Shown here: positions 1-8,393 of the stretch, in pieces
How the letters are laid out: each line of letters opens with the position of its first letter
Position numbering within the stretch: position 1 is the stretch's first letter
NCBI RefSeq assembly: GCF_001267885.1
Contig: NZ_CP012382.1
Span: forward strand, 2,529,001 to 2,593,000
Source of the DNA: Streptomyces ambofaciens ATCC 23877
Lineage (GTDB): Bacteria; Actinomycetota; Actinomycetes; Streptomycetales; Streptomycetaceae
Length of the DNA: 64,000 nt
Reading direction: 5' to 3'
The notes under the pieces: generated by a model
Database searches by the model: none
What the model saw: only the letters and a program-made list of their open reading frames with translations
What the model was told of the DNA's origin: nothing
Program-made: the position numbers and the translations under genes

Positions 1-211
1 CCAGCGCCTGGCCATGGCGGGCCGCAACACCCCCGACCCCCGGCACGCGCGCCCCCTGGACGAGGCCGTGGCCCGGCTGGAGCGGGCGATCACCACGCTG
101 GAGGGACGGCACCCCGACTACTGGCACTTCCTGACCGAGACGGAGGGGGTCCGGCACACGGTGGCCGACGTGGTGGCCGGTATCCGGGAGGAACGCGGAG
201 CCGGCCACTGA
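1..211 (+). CDS. C-terminal end of an unrecognised protein, truncated by the window start
   Basis: The reading frame is open from the first bases of the window and stops at 209-211, so this is the tail of a gene that begins outside. An ATG lies at 14, but the frame continues upstream of it and no ribosome binding site can be judged. The visible 69 or so residues are hydrophilic, rich in Arg, Glu and Ala, and look helical. There is no membrane segment and no motif that I recognise. The next gene on this strand is the FmdB zinc ribbon, about 260 bases away across GC-rich repeats. I do not assign a function. Confidence 0.55.
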   Translation, partial: QRLAMAGRNTPDPRHARPLDEAVARLERAITTLEGRHPDYWHFLTETEGVRHTVADVVAGIREERGAGH

Positions 212-468
212 CCACCGGGCGACGGCCGCCGGGCCACCGACCGCCCGTCCGCCCGGCGTGCTGCCCCACCCGGCCTGCTGTCCCGCCCGGCGGGCTGTCC
301 CCGCCCGGCCTGCTGCCCCGCCCGGCGGGCTGTCCCGCCCGGCCAGGGTCACCCCGCCGGACCGAGGTCCCCGCCGGACCGAGGTCCCCGCCGGACCGGA
401 CGTCCCCCAGCCGGCCGGGGTTTCCCCGCCGGAGCTGCCTGCCCGGCCCGGCCGGTTAACCTGTGCGC
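212..468. repeat. GC-rich intergenic stretch with short tandem repeats
   Basis: Between the first gene fragment and the FmdB gene the sequence is almost entirely G and C and is internally repetitive. Around 255-350 there are repeated blocks built on CCCGCCCGG and GGCGGGCTGTCC. Two exact adjacent copies of a 17-bp unit, ACCGAGGTCCCCGCCGG, lie at 361-377 and 378-394. No convincing gene is present. The end of this stretch must contain the promoter and leader of the next gene. The repeats look like slippage-type expansion and not a regulatory array. Confidence 0.55.
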
Positions 469-696
469 ATGCCTCGCTACGAGTACCGCTGCCGGACCTG
501 CGGCGACACCTTCGAACTGAGCCGCCCCATGGCCGAGTCCTCCGCCCCCGCCGCCTGCCCGGGGGGCCACGACGACACGGTGAAGCTGCTGTCGACGGTC
601 GCGGTCGGCGGCTCGACCTCCGCGCCCGCCCCGGCGCCCTCGTCGGGCGGCGGCGGAGGAGGCGGCGGCTGCTGCGGCGGAGGCTGCTGCGGCTGA
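469..696 (+). CDS. FmdB-family zinc ribbon protein with Gly/Cys-rich tail
   Basis: The 75-residue protein starts MPRYEYRCRTCG and has two metal-binding knuckles, CRTC and a later C-P-G-G-H, as expected for the FmdB (CxxC_CxxC_SSSS) zinc ribbon family. A GTG at 463 is a possible earlier start, but the ATG at 469 gives the canonical family N-terminus. Family members are small cytosolic proteins of uncertain function, named after a putative regulator of formamidase/amidase genes. The unusual part is the C-terminus: an eight-glycine run followed by CCGGGCCG, which adds four cysteines that could bind metal. No operon partner is adjacent. Confidence 0.8.
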   Translation: MPRYEYRCRTCGDTFELSRPMAESSAPAACPGGHDDTVKLLSTVAVGGSTSAPAPAPSSGGGGGGGGCCGGGCCG

Positions 697-986
697 CCGC
701 CCCGCCCGGGCGACGGGCCCCAGTGGCGCGGACCGCAGGTGCCGCGCCGGCTCACCCTCCGGTTCCACCCCGCCGAATAATCCCGGCACGGCGAGGAACA
801 CGAGAGGGAAGCCGTCCAACCGCCGAGGCCGATCGAACCGGAGTCCTCCATGCCGTACAGCCCGAAGGTGCCGCACCCGAGGCCGATCCCGGCCGTCGGC
901 GTCCTCGCCCCGGCCGTCGGTTGCGGCAGTAGGTCTCGCGGCCGTCCTCAGGCTCCCTTCAGCTGCGGTTTCCTAGCGTGGTCGGC

Positions 987-1832
987 ATGACAGCCAGCGC
1001 AGTGCAGACGGCCGCGGGCAGCGGTGCGGCACCGGAGTGGATCAACGACCTCATGGACGGGCTGGGCGCGCCGGGCGCCGGCCTGGCCATCGCTCTGGAG
1101 AACCTCTTCCCTCCCCTGCCGAGCGAGGTGATCCTGCCGCTCGCCGGGTTCGCGGCCAGTTCCGGCCGGATGAACCTGATCGCCGTCCTGCTGTGGACGA
1201 CGGCGGGCTCGGTGATCGGCGCGCTCGCGCTGTACGGGATCGGCGCCCTGCTCGGCCGGGACCGGACGGTGGCGATCGCGGGCAAGCTGCCGCTGGTGAA
1301 GGTGTCCGACATCGAGAAGACGGAGGCGTGGTTCCTGAAGCACGGGACCAAGGCCGTCTTCTTCGGCCGGATGATCCCGATCTTCCGCAGCCTGATCTCC
1401 GTACCGGCGGGTGTGGAGCGGATGCGGCTGCCCGTCTTCCTCGGCCTGACCACGCTGGGCAGTGCGATCTGGAACACCGTGTTCGTGCTCGCGGGTTACG
1501 CGCTCGGGGACAACTGGTCCCAGGTGTCCGGCATCGCCTCCACGTACTCGAAGGTGATCCTCGCGGTCGCCGCCCTGGCGCTGCTGGTCTTCGTCGGCAT
1601 GCGACTGATGCGCCCGGGCGCCGGTCACCGCAGGCGGGGCGACGGACGAGGCCGCGGGCAGGACGTACGCCGCCCGGCCGACGACGACGACCGCTCCGGC
1701 ACCGGTGACGGTGCCGGGGACCAGGACGCCGCCGGCCGGGACGCCGGGGTCAGCGGGCCGGACGCGCCGCGTGCAGGAACTCCCGCAGGATCCGCTCACC
1801 GGCCAGCACACCGCGCTCGGGCAAGGCGCTGA
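987..1832 (+). CDS. DedA-family inner membrane protein with charged C-terminal extension
   Basis: The protein has about 281 residues. The first 205 form a DedA (SNARE-associated/VTT) domain: the reentrant-loop signature ENLFPPLPSEVILPLAG near residues 31-47, the conserved F-x-G-R-x-I-P segment (FFGRMIPIFRSL), a GDNW motif and several hydrophobic segments. DedA proteins are thought to act in lipid carrier flipping and proton-motive-force homeostasis. The last 75 or so residues are Arg/Asp/Gly-rich and run 83 bases into the convergent HAD gene, which is odd, although the frame is open throughout. I chose ATG 987; GTG 978 would add three residues. Confidence 0.85.
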   Translation: MTASAVQTAAGSGAAPEWINDLMDGLGAPGAGLAIALENLFPPLPSEVILPLAGFAASSGRMNLIAVLLWTTAGSVIGALALYGIGALLGRDRTVAIAGKLPLVKVSDIEKTEAWFLKHGTKAVFFGRMIPIFRSLISVPAGVERMRLPVFLGLTTLGSAIWNTVFVLAGYALGDNWSQVSGIASTYSKVILAVAALALLVFVGMRLMRPGAGHRRRGDGRGRGQDVRRPADDDDRSGTGDGAGDQDAAGRDAGVSGPDAPRAGTPAGSAHRPAHRARARR

Positions 1833-2562
1833 TCGCCGGGGCCGTCCAGTCGGAGTCGGCCAGCTCCCCGTGGCCGGGGCGCCATCCGCGGTCCGCGACG
1901 AGGAGCAGGTCGGCGTCGAGGAGAGAGTCGCCGGCGGCGAGGGTGAGATCCGCGCCGGTGCGGCGGGCGACCTCGCGCACGGCGGCGCTCTTGGTGAGCG
2001 GCTTCGGGACGGCGTAGATCTTGCGGCCCTGGAGGGACACCGTCCAGCCGCGGTTCTCGGCCCACACGGCGAGTTCCTTCACCCACTCCTCGGGGAGCAG
2101 CTCCCGCTCGACGACGAGGTAGGCGAAGAGGTCCTCGGCGACCCGGTGCTTGCGTACCCACAAGGGGTCGGCGGTGTGCATGAGGTGGTCGCGGACCTCG
2201 GCCAGCGAGGCGCACTCGTCGGCCAGCCGTGCGGTCACCCGCGCGTGCCAGTCCGGGTCGGAGACGCCGTCCACCAGCAGGTGCCCGCCGTTGGCGCAGA
2301 TCGCGTACTTCGACGGGGGGCCGGGGAGGTTGATGCGCTGGTACTGCTTGCGGGTCCGGGTGGTGGTCGGCACGAACACCGCCGCGTCACCGAGGTCGGT
2401 CAGCAGCCGGGCCGCCGTCTCCGTCATGTAGGAGAGGGGTCTGCTCTCGTAGACCTCCACGCACAGCAGCCGCGGTGCCCTCAGGTCGGGCATGGTCAGC
2501 CCCAGGGCGGCGGCGGAGTAGATGAGCGTGCGGTCGAGGTCGCTCGCGACGAGTACCGGCAT
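1750..2562 (-). CDS. HAD-superfamily hydrolase of the Ter-associated gene set
   Basis: The start ATG shares one base with the stop of the upstream phosphoribosyltransferase-fusion gene (TGATG), so the two are translationally coupled. Motif I is VASDLDRTL with nucleophile Asp8 and Asp10. A later GDSLLDADLLL fits motif IV, and between them lies a Cof-like cap region. The length, about 270 residues, is normal. A HAD phosphatase is a regular member of the conserved Ter-linked biosynthetic cluster, which published comparative genomics proposed makes a nucleoside-like metabolite. The substrate cannot be read from sequence. A further 60-codon upstream extension of the frame is not supported, because it would overlap the neighbour. 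Confidence 0.85.
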   Translation of the reverse strand: MPVLVASDLDRTLIYSAAALGLTMPDLRAPRLLCVEVYESRPLSYMTETAARLLTDLGDAAVFVPTTTRTRKQYQRINLPGPPSKYAICANGGHLLVDGVSDPDWHARVTARLADECASLAEVRDHLMHTADPLWVRKHRVAEDLFAYLVVERELLPEEWVKELAVWAENRGWTVSLQGRKIYAVPKPLTKSAAVREVARRTGADLTLAAGDSLLDADLLLVADRGWRPGHGELADSDWTAPAISALPERGVLAGERILREFLHAARPAR

Positions 2563-5090
2563 CAGAGCGCCACCGCCTTGCCGTCGGCGCCGGTCGCGCC
2601 CCGCGTGTACTTGGGGTGGATCAGCCCTACGCAGGTGTAGGGGAGGTCTGCGCTCTCCTCCACGGGTACGCCCCGTTGTTCGGCCAGCAGGCGCACGTGG
2701 TCCAGGTCGGCGCCCGCGCCGGCTCGCGCGAGCACCTTCCACGGCACGCGGCGCAGCATCACGCGGGTGGTCTCGCCGACGCCGGGCTTGACGAGGTTCA
2801 CGTCGTGGATGCCGTACTCCTCGCTGATGCGCTCGACGGCGGCCCAGCCCTCCCAGGTGGGCGTGCGGTCGGCGGCCAGCAGCTCCTTGGTCTGGGCGTC
2901 GACCGTGTCGGCGACGTCCGGGAACCGGGCGGAGACGGCGTCGAGGAACGCCGTCGACAGGTCGGCGCCGGCGAGTTCGCGGTAGAACTTCGCGCCGTGG
3001 AAGTCGTGCGGGCCGACCAGGTCGGCGCGGAGCACGGTGCGCGAGATCAGCCCGGAGACGGTGGAGTTGAGGCAGGCGGAGGGGATGAGGAAGTCGTCGC
3101 GGGTGCCGTAGGTGCGTACGCAGGAACCGGGGTCGGCCAGGACGGCGATCTCGGGGTCGAAGCCGGTGATGCCGTCGGAGGCCTCGAAGGCGCGCAGGGC
3201 GGCGGCGAGTTCACGGGTGATGGCGCCCTTGCCGGTCCAGCCGTCCACGAAGACGACGTCGGCGGGGTCGTGACGGCCGGCCAGCCAGCGCAGGGCGTTG
3301 GCGTCGATGCCGCGGCCCCGGACGATCGACACGGCGTAGTGGGGGAGGTCGAGGCCGTGACGGAACCGCGCCCAGCGGCGCATCAGGATGCCGACGGGTG
3401 TGCCCGCGCGGGCGAGGGAGACCAGCACGGGGCGGGGCGAGCGTTCGGTGAGCACGATCTCGGTGACGGCGCCGACGGCGCGGGCCAGCCGGGCGGCGGA
3501 CGTCGCCAGCGCCGCGTGGAACAGCTCCTGGTACTGCTCGCTGGGCTGGTACTCCACGGGCAGCGACTCCGCGTAGTGCGCGCCGCCGCTCTGGATGGCC
3601 TCCTCGCGCTCCTCGGTCGGCGCCTCGAGCGTCACGTCCGACAGGTCCTGGAGCAGCCAGCCGACCTCGTCGGCCGCGTACGAGGAGAAGTCGGGGCCGC
3701 GCAGGGGCTCGGACAGCATGGAGGGCCTTTCGGAGGCGTGCGGGGTCCGCGGGACGTACGACGGGACGACCGCGAGCAGGACGTGCGGGACATGGGCGGC
3801 GAGCCGGGCCGGCAGTCCGTCACAGGCGTGCAGGGCGGGGGTGTCGGCGGCCGAGTCGACGACGGCGACCACGGCGTCGAAGCCGCCGCCCGCGACGTTG
3901 TAGGCGTAGCGCTCGCCGGGGCCGTCGGCCGGGTCGTCGTGCGCGGGGAAGACCAGGCGGGTACGTATCGCGTAGCCGGGGTCGTCGACCGCGAGGACGG
4001 GAGAGCGGGTGGTGGTGGAGTAGCGCACCTCGGCGTCGACGGTCCGCTCCAGCGCGTGGGCCAGGCGCAGCGGGGCGTACATCAGCTCCTCGAAACCGAG
4101 GACGAGCACACGGCGGGCGCCCGTGGGCAGTGCCCCGGCGATCCGCGCCGCCATGTCCGGCAGCGCGTTCTCCAGCCGCTCCCGGTGGGCGGCCGTGAAG
4201 CCGTGCCGCCCGCCGTCGGGGACCCCGTCGGGCCAGCGCAGGTCGACGCGGGCGACGCGGCCGGCGACTCCTCCGGCATCGGCGCCGGCACCCGCGCGCG
4301 TCCCCTCGTCCTCGTACCGCGCGACCAGTTCCCGCCCCTTGTCCAGCACCCCCGGCGGCAGCCGGACCGTGCCCGAGGCGGCCGTCACCAGGTCGACGCG
4401 GGCGCCGATCTCGCGGGCGAACTCCTCCAGCCGGCCCGCGTCGGCGGGCGAGCGCATGTCGACCAGGGCCACCACGACGTACCGCTCGCGGGGGTAGCGC
4501 TCGTGCAGGGCGCGCACGGTGTTGAGCACCGTGTTGCCGGTGGAGAACTCGTCGTCGACGAGGACCAGCGCCCCGTCCCCGGCCAGCAGCGCCGGATCCT
4601 CGGGCAGCAGCAGGTGCGAGGTCGCGTGCGAGTGGGACTCCTCGAAGCCGCCCGCCCGGGCGACCCCGGCGACCGGACGGCGGGTGGAGTGCAGGTACGG
4701 GGCCGGCCCGAGGCCGTCGGCGACCGAGTGGCCGAGGCCGGTGGCGGTCTCCGCGTAGCCGAGGACGACGGCCCTCTCGGCCTCCTCGTCGCCGAGCAGG
4801 TCACGGACGCGCCGGCCGAGGGCGACGCCGTGGCCGTACACCACGGAGGGCGACTGCGGGACGTGCTTGCCGAGCACGTTCGAGACGAGCAGGTGCGCCC
4901 GCTTGGGGTTGCGGCGCAGGGCGAGGCCCAGCAGGCCGGTCAGCGTGTCGTCGCCCGCGAGTTCGACGCCGAGCCGCTCGGCCACCCAGCTCCCGGACCA
5001 GACCTCGGCCCGCCCCTCGGCGCGCGCCCTCTCCGTCATGTACTCGTGCCTCCCGTTGTCCACCGCGGCATGGGTCCTTGCGTCGGTCAT
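2562..5090 (-). CDS. Fused phosphoribosyltransferase-TRSP-StiP-PELOTA protein of the Ter stress system
   Basis: This 842-residue protein joins modules that are often separate genes beside terD. Residues about 60-235 form an orotate-PRTase-like domain with PRPP loop VLVDDEFSTGNTVLNT near 177-192. Residues about 325-450 carry the TRSP domain with its signature TTTRSP near 359-364. From about 460 onward it matches the StiP stress-protein family, annotated as a cysteine protease, with SACLNSTVSGLISRT. A PELOTA-type RNA-binding segment, VKPGVGETTRVMLRRVP, lies near the end. The gene lies 13 bases after the HpcH gene and is coupled to the HAD gene. ATG 5039, preceded by GGGAGG at good spacing, is an alternative start that removes 17 residues. 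Linkage to PRTase implies PRPP-dependent nucleotide chemistry; the product is unknown. Confidence 0.85.
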   Translation of the reverse strand: MTDARTHAAVDNGRHEYMTERARAEGRAEVWSGSWVAERLGVELAGDDTLTGLLGLALRRNPKRAHLLVSNVLGKHVPQSPSVVYGHGVALGRRVRDLLGDEEAERAVVLGYAETATGLGHSVADGLGPAPYLHSTRRPVAGVARAGGFEESHSHATSHLLLPEDPALLAGDGALVLVDDEFSTGNTVLNTVRALHERYPRERYVVVALVDMRSPADAGRLEEFAREIGARVDLVTAASGTVRLPPGVLDKGRELVARYEDEGTRAGAGADAGGVAGRVARVDLRWPDGVPDGGRHGFTAAHRERLENALPDMAARIAGALPTGARRVLVLGFEELMYAPLRLAHALERTVDAEVRYSTTTRSPVLAVDDPGYAIRTRLVFPAHDDPADGPGERYAYNVAGGGFDAVVAVVDSAADTPALHACDGLPARLAAHVPHVLLAVVPSYVPRTPHASERPSMLSEPLRGPDFSSYAADEVGWLLQDLSDVTLEAPTEEREEAIQSGGAHYAESLPVEYQPSEQYQELFHAALATSAARLARAVGAVTEIVLTERSPRPVLVSLARAGTPVGILMRRWARFRHGLDLPHYAVSIVRGRGIDANALRWLAGRHDPADVVFVDGWTGKGAITRELAAALRAFEASDGITGFDPEIAVLADPGSCVRTYGTRDDFLIPSACLNSTVSGLISRTVLRADLVGPHDFHGAKFYRELAGADLSTAFLDAVSARFPDVADTVDAQTKELLAADRTPTWEGWAAVERISEEYGIHDVNLVKPGVGETTRVMLRRVPWKVLARAGAGADLDHVRLLAEQRGVPVEESADLPYTCVGLIHPKYTRGATGADGKAVAL

Positions 5091-5103
5091 GGATTCCTTG
5101 CGT

Positions 5104-6270
5104 TCATTCGGCCAGTCCGGCGGCGAGCAGTTCCACGAAGCCGATGTCCTCGTTGGCCACCCCGAAGACCTCGGCGCGCAGCAGCGTCCGTTCGGCCCAG
5201 GCGCGGTGGGGCTTCACCTCGTTCATCTTGTTCGTGTAGGCCGACCGCAGGACACCCCCACCGCAGCGTTCCGGCCGCAGGATGTCCTGGGCGTCGCTGA
5301 ACTCCTCGTGGCTGACGACGGAGAGCGCGTGCACGGGCAGCACGTGCGAGGGGTGGATGCAGGTCTTGCCCAGCAGGCCGTTGGCGCGGTCCAGGGAGAT
5401 CTCCCGCAGCAGACCGTCCATGGAGTGTTCGATCAGCTTCTGGCGCAGTGCGACGGCCTGGCCCTCCAGGAAGGGGCTCTGCCGCAGCTGCGGTTTGAAC
5501 ATCCGCTCCTGGACGCGGAAGTACTCCCAGACCGGTCCGGTCACCGTGAATCCGGTGCCGTCGACCCGGGCCAGCATGTTCACCACGTCGGCGATCACGG
5601 AGGCGACGATCTGGATGTCGTACGCCGTCATGTCGGGGCCTCTGCGCAGCCCGTAGGAGGAGCAGAAGTCGGTCACGCCGAGACGCAGGGCGAGCACCCG
5701 GTCGCGGTACTTGTCGACGGCGCGGAAGATGCCCTCCAGCGTCTGCACACGGGACTCCCGGTACAGCAGGTCGGGCGACTCCAGCACGGGCATGGCGAAG
5801 AGCCTGCGGTCACAGGCCGCCTCGGCGGTGGAGAGCGCCTCCAGGAAGGGCACGCCGCGTTCCTCGGTGAACTTCGGCAGCACGAATCCCGACAGCAGCC
5901 GCACCGCGGGGCCGAGGCGCCGTACGAGGTCGGGGATCTGCTCGGGGGTGCGGACCCGGACGAACAGCAGGGGGACGTCGGCGCCGGGACGTTCCGCCAG
6001 GTCCGTGAGCTGACGGACGAGGTTCTCCTCGCCGACCGGTACGTCGGCGTCGTCGATCGAGTCCTCCAGGCACAGCACCATCGAGACCACGCCGCCGGCG
6101 CCCTGCTTGAGGATGTCGTCGGCCAGTCTGGGCCGGGTGGCCGGACTGTAGAGCGTGGCGCCCAGGGCCGCGGCCAGCAGCCGGGCCGGCGAGTCCGCCG
6201 TGAAGGTGCAGGGCTCCTTGTGGAAGAGGCGCTTCCGCACTTCGGGGGCAATCTGCCCGAAATGACGCAT
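5104..6270 (-). CDS. HpcH/HpaI aldolase/citrate-lyase-like protein of the Ter locus
   Basis: The 388-residue TIM-barrel protein has the CitE/HpcH features MVLCLEDSIDDADV and VLPKFTEERGV, the latter placing Lys and Glu near the expected substrate and metal sites. An acidic metal ligand segment, RLGVTDFCSSYGLRRGPD, follows. ATG 6270 is preceded by a GGGGAG Shine-Dalgarno sequence. It is the first gene of the leftward operon HpcH, PRTase fusion, HAD, and is divergent from a terD-type gene across 210 bp. In Ter-associated clusters this family is predicted to cleave or form a C-C or ester bond in a small metabolite. That role is inferred from context. Confidence 0.85.
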   Translation of the reverse strand: MRHFGQIAPEVRKRLFHKEPCTFTADSPARLLAAALGATLYSPATRPRLADDILKQGAGGVVSMVLCLEDSIDDADVPVGEENLVRQLTDLAERPGADVPLLFVRVRTPEQIPDLVRRLGPAVRLLSGFVLPKFTEERGVPFLEALSTAEAACDRRLFAMPVLESPDLLYRESRVQTLEGIFRAVDKYRDRVLALRLGVTDFCSSYGLRRGPDMTAYDIQIVASVIADVVNMLARVDGTGFTVTGPVWEYFRVQERMFKPQLRQSPFLEGQAVALRQKLIEHSMDGLLREISLDRANGLLGKTCIHPSHVLPVHALSVVSHEEFSDAQDILRPERCGGGVLRSAYTNKMNEVKPHRAWAERTLLRAEVFGVANEDIGFVELLAAGLAE

Positions 6271-6480
6271 GAGAACTCCCCCGCTAGTGTCTGGGCGACC
6301 TGCGAACTGTCCGAAGGTGGCCGGTAATAGTACGTACGTATCCATGTCGGAGGTTCCCACCGGGCATGAATTCCAGGTAACCCGGTCGTGTCGACGGCGG
6401 CGACCGGGGTGAGACGACACGACCCCGAGTACCCGCCCCCCACATTGTCGTGACCAGGACCGAGAGGGCAGGATGACGGT
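6271..6480. promoter_or_regulatory. Divergent promoter region of the Ter biosynthetic operon and terD-type gene
   Basis: This 210-bp gap separates two outward-facing genes of the same stress system and must hold both promoters. It contains a perfect 10-bp palindrome, TACGTACGTA, at 6331-6340, within a more AT-containing stretch (GGTAATAG directly upstream). The palindrome could be an operator or part of a promoter. I cannot assign a regulator. Confidence 0.5.
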
Positions 6481-7449
6481 ATGACGCACGCGATGCTGAA
6501 GGGGTCGAACGTCCCGCTGCAAGCCACAACGGTACGCGCCGTACTGCGCTGGGCGCCCGGGCAGGGGGTCCCCGACGTCGACGCCTCCGCGTTGCTCCTG
6601 GGGCCGGACGACCGCGTGCGCTCCGATGAGGACTTCGTCTTCTACAACCAGCCCCGGCATCCCTCGGGCCAGGTCTGGCGGCTGGGCAAGAAGCGGGTCG
6701 CCGAGGACCTGACCGACACGATCCAGACAGACCTGACCGGGGTCGAGGCCGCGGTGGGCCGGATCCTGCTGGTCGCGTCGGCGGACGGCGTCTCCTTCGA
6801 CCGGGTCCGTTCCCTGCGCATCCTGCTGTACGACGCCTCGGCCGCCGACGCGGAACCGCTGGCGTACTTCGACGTCAAGCCGGAGACGGGCCAGGAGACG
6901 GCGCTGATCTGCGGCGAGCTGTACCGGCGCGGGGAGGGCTGGAAGTTCCGGGCGCTGGGCGAGGGCTATTCGAACGGACTCAAGGGCCTGGCGACCGACT
7001 TCGGCATTTCGGTGGACGAGTCGGAGGGGGCGGGCGACCCCATGTCGGCCCCGCGGCCCGCGTCGTCCCCGCACACGTCCGACCAGGACCGGTCCGCTCC
7101 CCCGCGGCCCACCCCCGCGCAGGCCGCGCCCGTCCCGCCGACCGCCGGTCCGGACGAGCCGACGACCGTGCAGCCCCTCCCGGAGGTCTCGCGTCCGCTG
7201 CCGCCCGAGCGGCCCACGGGGGTACCGGCCCAGCCCGCCTACGGCTATCCGCAGCAGCCGCCGGCGGCCCAGCCGGCCTACGGCTATCCGCAGCCGACCG
7301 GCCGGCCGGCCTACGGATATCCGCAGGCGCCCGCCGCCGCGGGGGTCAGCGGTGCGCAGGCCGGCTACGGCTACCCGCCGCCGGCCACCGGGGCGCCTGA
7401 CCCGGATTTCCGGCTGCCGCCGCAGGGCCCCCAGTTCGTCGGACGCTAG
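6481..7449 (+). CDS. TerD-domain stress protein with Tyr/Pro-rich repeat tail
   Basis: Residues 1-175 form a TerD domain: KGSNVPL at the start, the calcium-site-like [15 protein letters not shown], and the family ending [19 protein letters not shown]. TerD domains are cytosolic beta-sandwich proteins that bind Ca2+ and take part in tellurite and chemical stress responses. Unlike the 191-residue paralogues in this window, the protein goes on to 322 residues with a disordered Pro/Ala/Ser linker and four copies of a [AG]YGYP motif near residues 248-300. Such tails suggest partner binding or phase separation, but this is inference. The gene faces away from the HpcH-PRTase-HAD operon, implying shared control. 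Confidence 0.88.
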   Translation: MTHAMLKGSNVPLQATTVRAVLRWAPGQGVPDVDASALLLGPDDRVRSDEDFVFYNQPRHPSGQVWRLGKKRVAEDLTDTIQTDLTGVEAAVGRILLVASADGVSFDRVRSLRILLYDASAADAEPLAYFDVKPETGQETALICGELYRRGEGWKFRALGEGYSNGLKGLATDFGISVDESEGAGDPMSAPRPASSPHTSDQDRSAPPRPTPAQAAPVPPTAGPDEPTTVQPLPEVSRPLPPERPTGVPAQPAYGYPQQPPAAQPAYGYPQPTGRPAYGYPQAPAAAGVSGAQAGYGYPPPATGAPDPDFRLPPQGPQFVGR

Positions 7450-7470
7450 CCGCCGCGGCAGGGCCGGGCG

Positions 7471-8208
7471 TCAGCGCTCGGCCTTGCTCTTGTGTCCCCG
7501 GCCCCATTGCAGGCCCCACCCGTACAGCCGGTCCAGCTCGCCCTGGAAGCCGTACACGAACTTCACCTCGCGGCGGACGAACATCTCGCCCTTCACGTTC
7601 TCGATCATCACCACGGCGCAGGACCGGGCCTGCGGGTGACGCTCGTCGAGGCCTATCTCGATGCGCGGGCCGTTGCTCGGGTACAGCGTGACGATGGCGT
7701 GGGTCCGGTCGAAGGCCGGGGTCTGGTCGTAGATGTAGGCGAAGAGCAGGAGCCGCTTGATGGCGTCCTTGTGGTCGAGGTTGACGTAGATCGTCTCGCC
7801 GGAGGCGGAGCCGAACCGGTCGTCGCCGCTGAGCTTGACGTACGGCGGGGCGTTGACGTCGCCCAGGAATCCGCCGAGCGGCTGGACGACCCCGCGGGTG
7901 CCGTCCTGGAGCTCGTAGAGACAGCCGAGGTCGAGGTCGACGTTGACCATGCTCTGGCTGTGGCCGATGACCTCGGGGGGCTTGAGCGCCTTGAAGGGGT
8001 GCCGCAGCAGGCTCTCGCGCTGCGAGCCCATGATGTCCGAGGTCCGCATCCGCCAGGTGAGGTTGACCCGCAGGTTGCCGGTCGCCGCGCCCTGCCGGTC
8101 CAGGGAGACCTGGCTGTGCCGTTTCGTCAGCTGGATGGAGTTGCTCGCCGCGCTGCCCGAGTCGAACTCGTTCTCGCGACCGCGCCACAGCCCGTCAAAG
8201 AAGCCCAT
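7471..8208 (-). CDS. TerA-like tellurium resistance/stress protein
   Basis: This 245-residue cytosolic protein starts MGFFDGLWRGRENEF; ATG 8208 is preceded by a G-rich ribosome binding site. The middle contains the TerD-superfamily fold signature VNVDLDLGCLYELQDG, with acidic residues where TerD proteins bind calcium. The C-terminal half resembles TerA (PRIEIGLDERH, a Tyr/Phe-rich end). It lies tail to tail with the tailed TerD gene, 21 bases apart, and downstream of the DUF475 membrane gene, from which a strong hairpin separates it. It is probably a cytosolic partner in the Ter complex. The assignment to TerA over a divergent TerD is moderate. Confidence 0.75.
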   Translation of the reverse strand: MGFFDGLWRGRENEFDSGSAASNSIQLTKRHSQVSLDRQGAATGNLRVNLTWRMRTSDIMGSQRESLLRHPFKALKPPEVIGHSQSMVNVDLDLGCLYELQDGTRGVVQPLGGFLGDVNAPPYVKLSGDDRFGSASGETIYVNLDHKDAIKRLLLFAYIYDQTPAFDRTHAIVTLYPSNGPRIEIGLDERHPQARSCAVVMIENVKGEMFVRREVKFVYGFQGELDRLYGWGLQWGRGHKSKAER

Positions 8209-8271
8209 TCCCGCCCCCACCTTCACTCGACCGTCGAACGCCGACACAGACCGCTGACGCAGACCGCCGAC

Positions 8272-8308
8272 GGGGCGGCCCCGAGGAATCGTCCTCGTCG
8301 GCCGCCCC
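8272..8308 (-). terminator. Strong hairpin downstream of the DUF475 gene
   Basis: An inverted repeat pairs GGGGCGGCC (8272-8280) with GGCCGCCCC (8300-8308), and inside it CGAGGA (8282-8287) pairs with TCCTCG (8292-8297), leaving a four-base loop. It lies about 85 bases beyond the stop of the leftward DUF475 gene and upstream of the TerA-like gene. This fits a factor-independent terminator lacking a U-run, as is common in Streptomyces. Confidence 0.7.
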
Positions 8309-8393
8309 GCACAGAGCGTTCCTCGTCCGGGCCCTGTTCACACCAACGGAGCAGGCGCACCGGGGGTGAACCCGGCCCGGAGAGAGCAGGCTT

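Noticed and set aside
255..394. Regulatory repeat array before the FmdB gene
   Set aside because: The short GC repeats are imperfect and lack symmetry, and look like slippage products. They are recorded only as a repeat stretch.
2616..5300. Plus-strand open frame of nearly 900 codons opposite the PRTase fusion
   Set aside because: Low-complexity Gly/Val/Arg/His composition typical of antisense frames in high-GC DNA. The minus-strand gene has PRPP-loop and PELOTA motifs.
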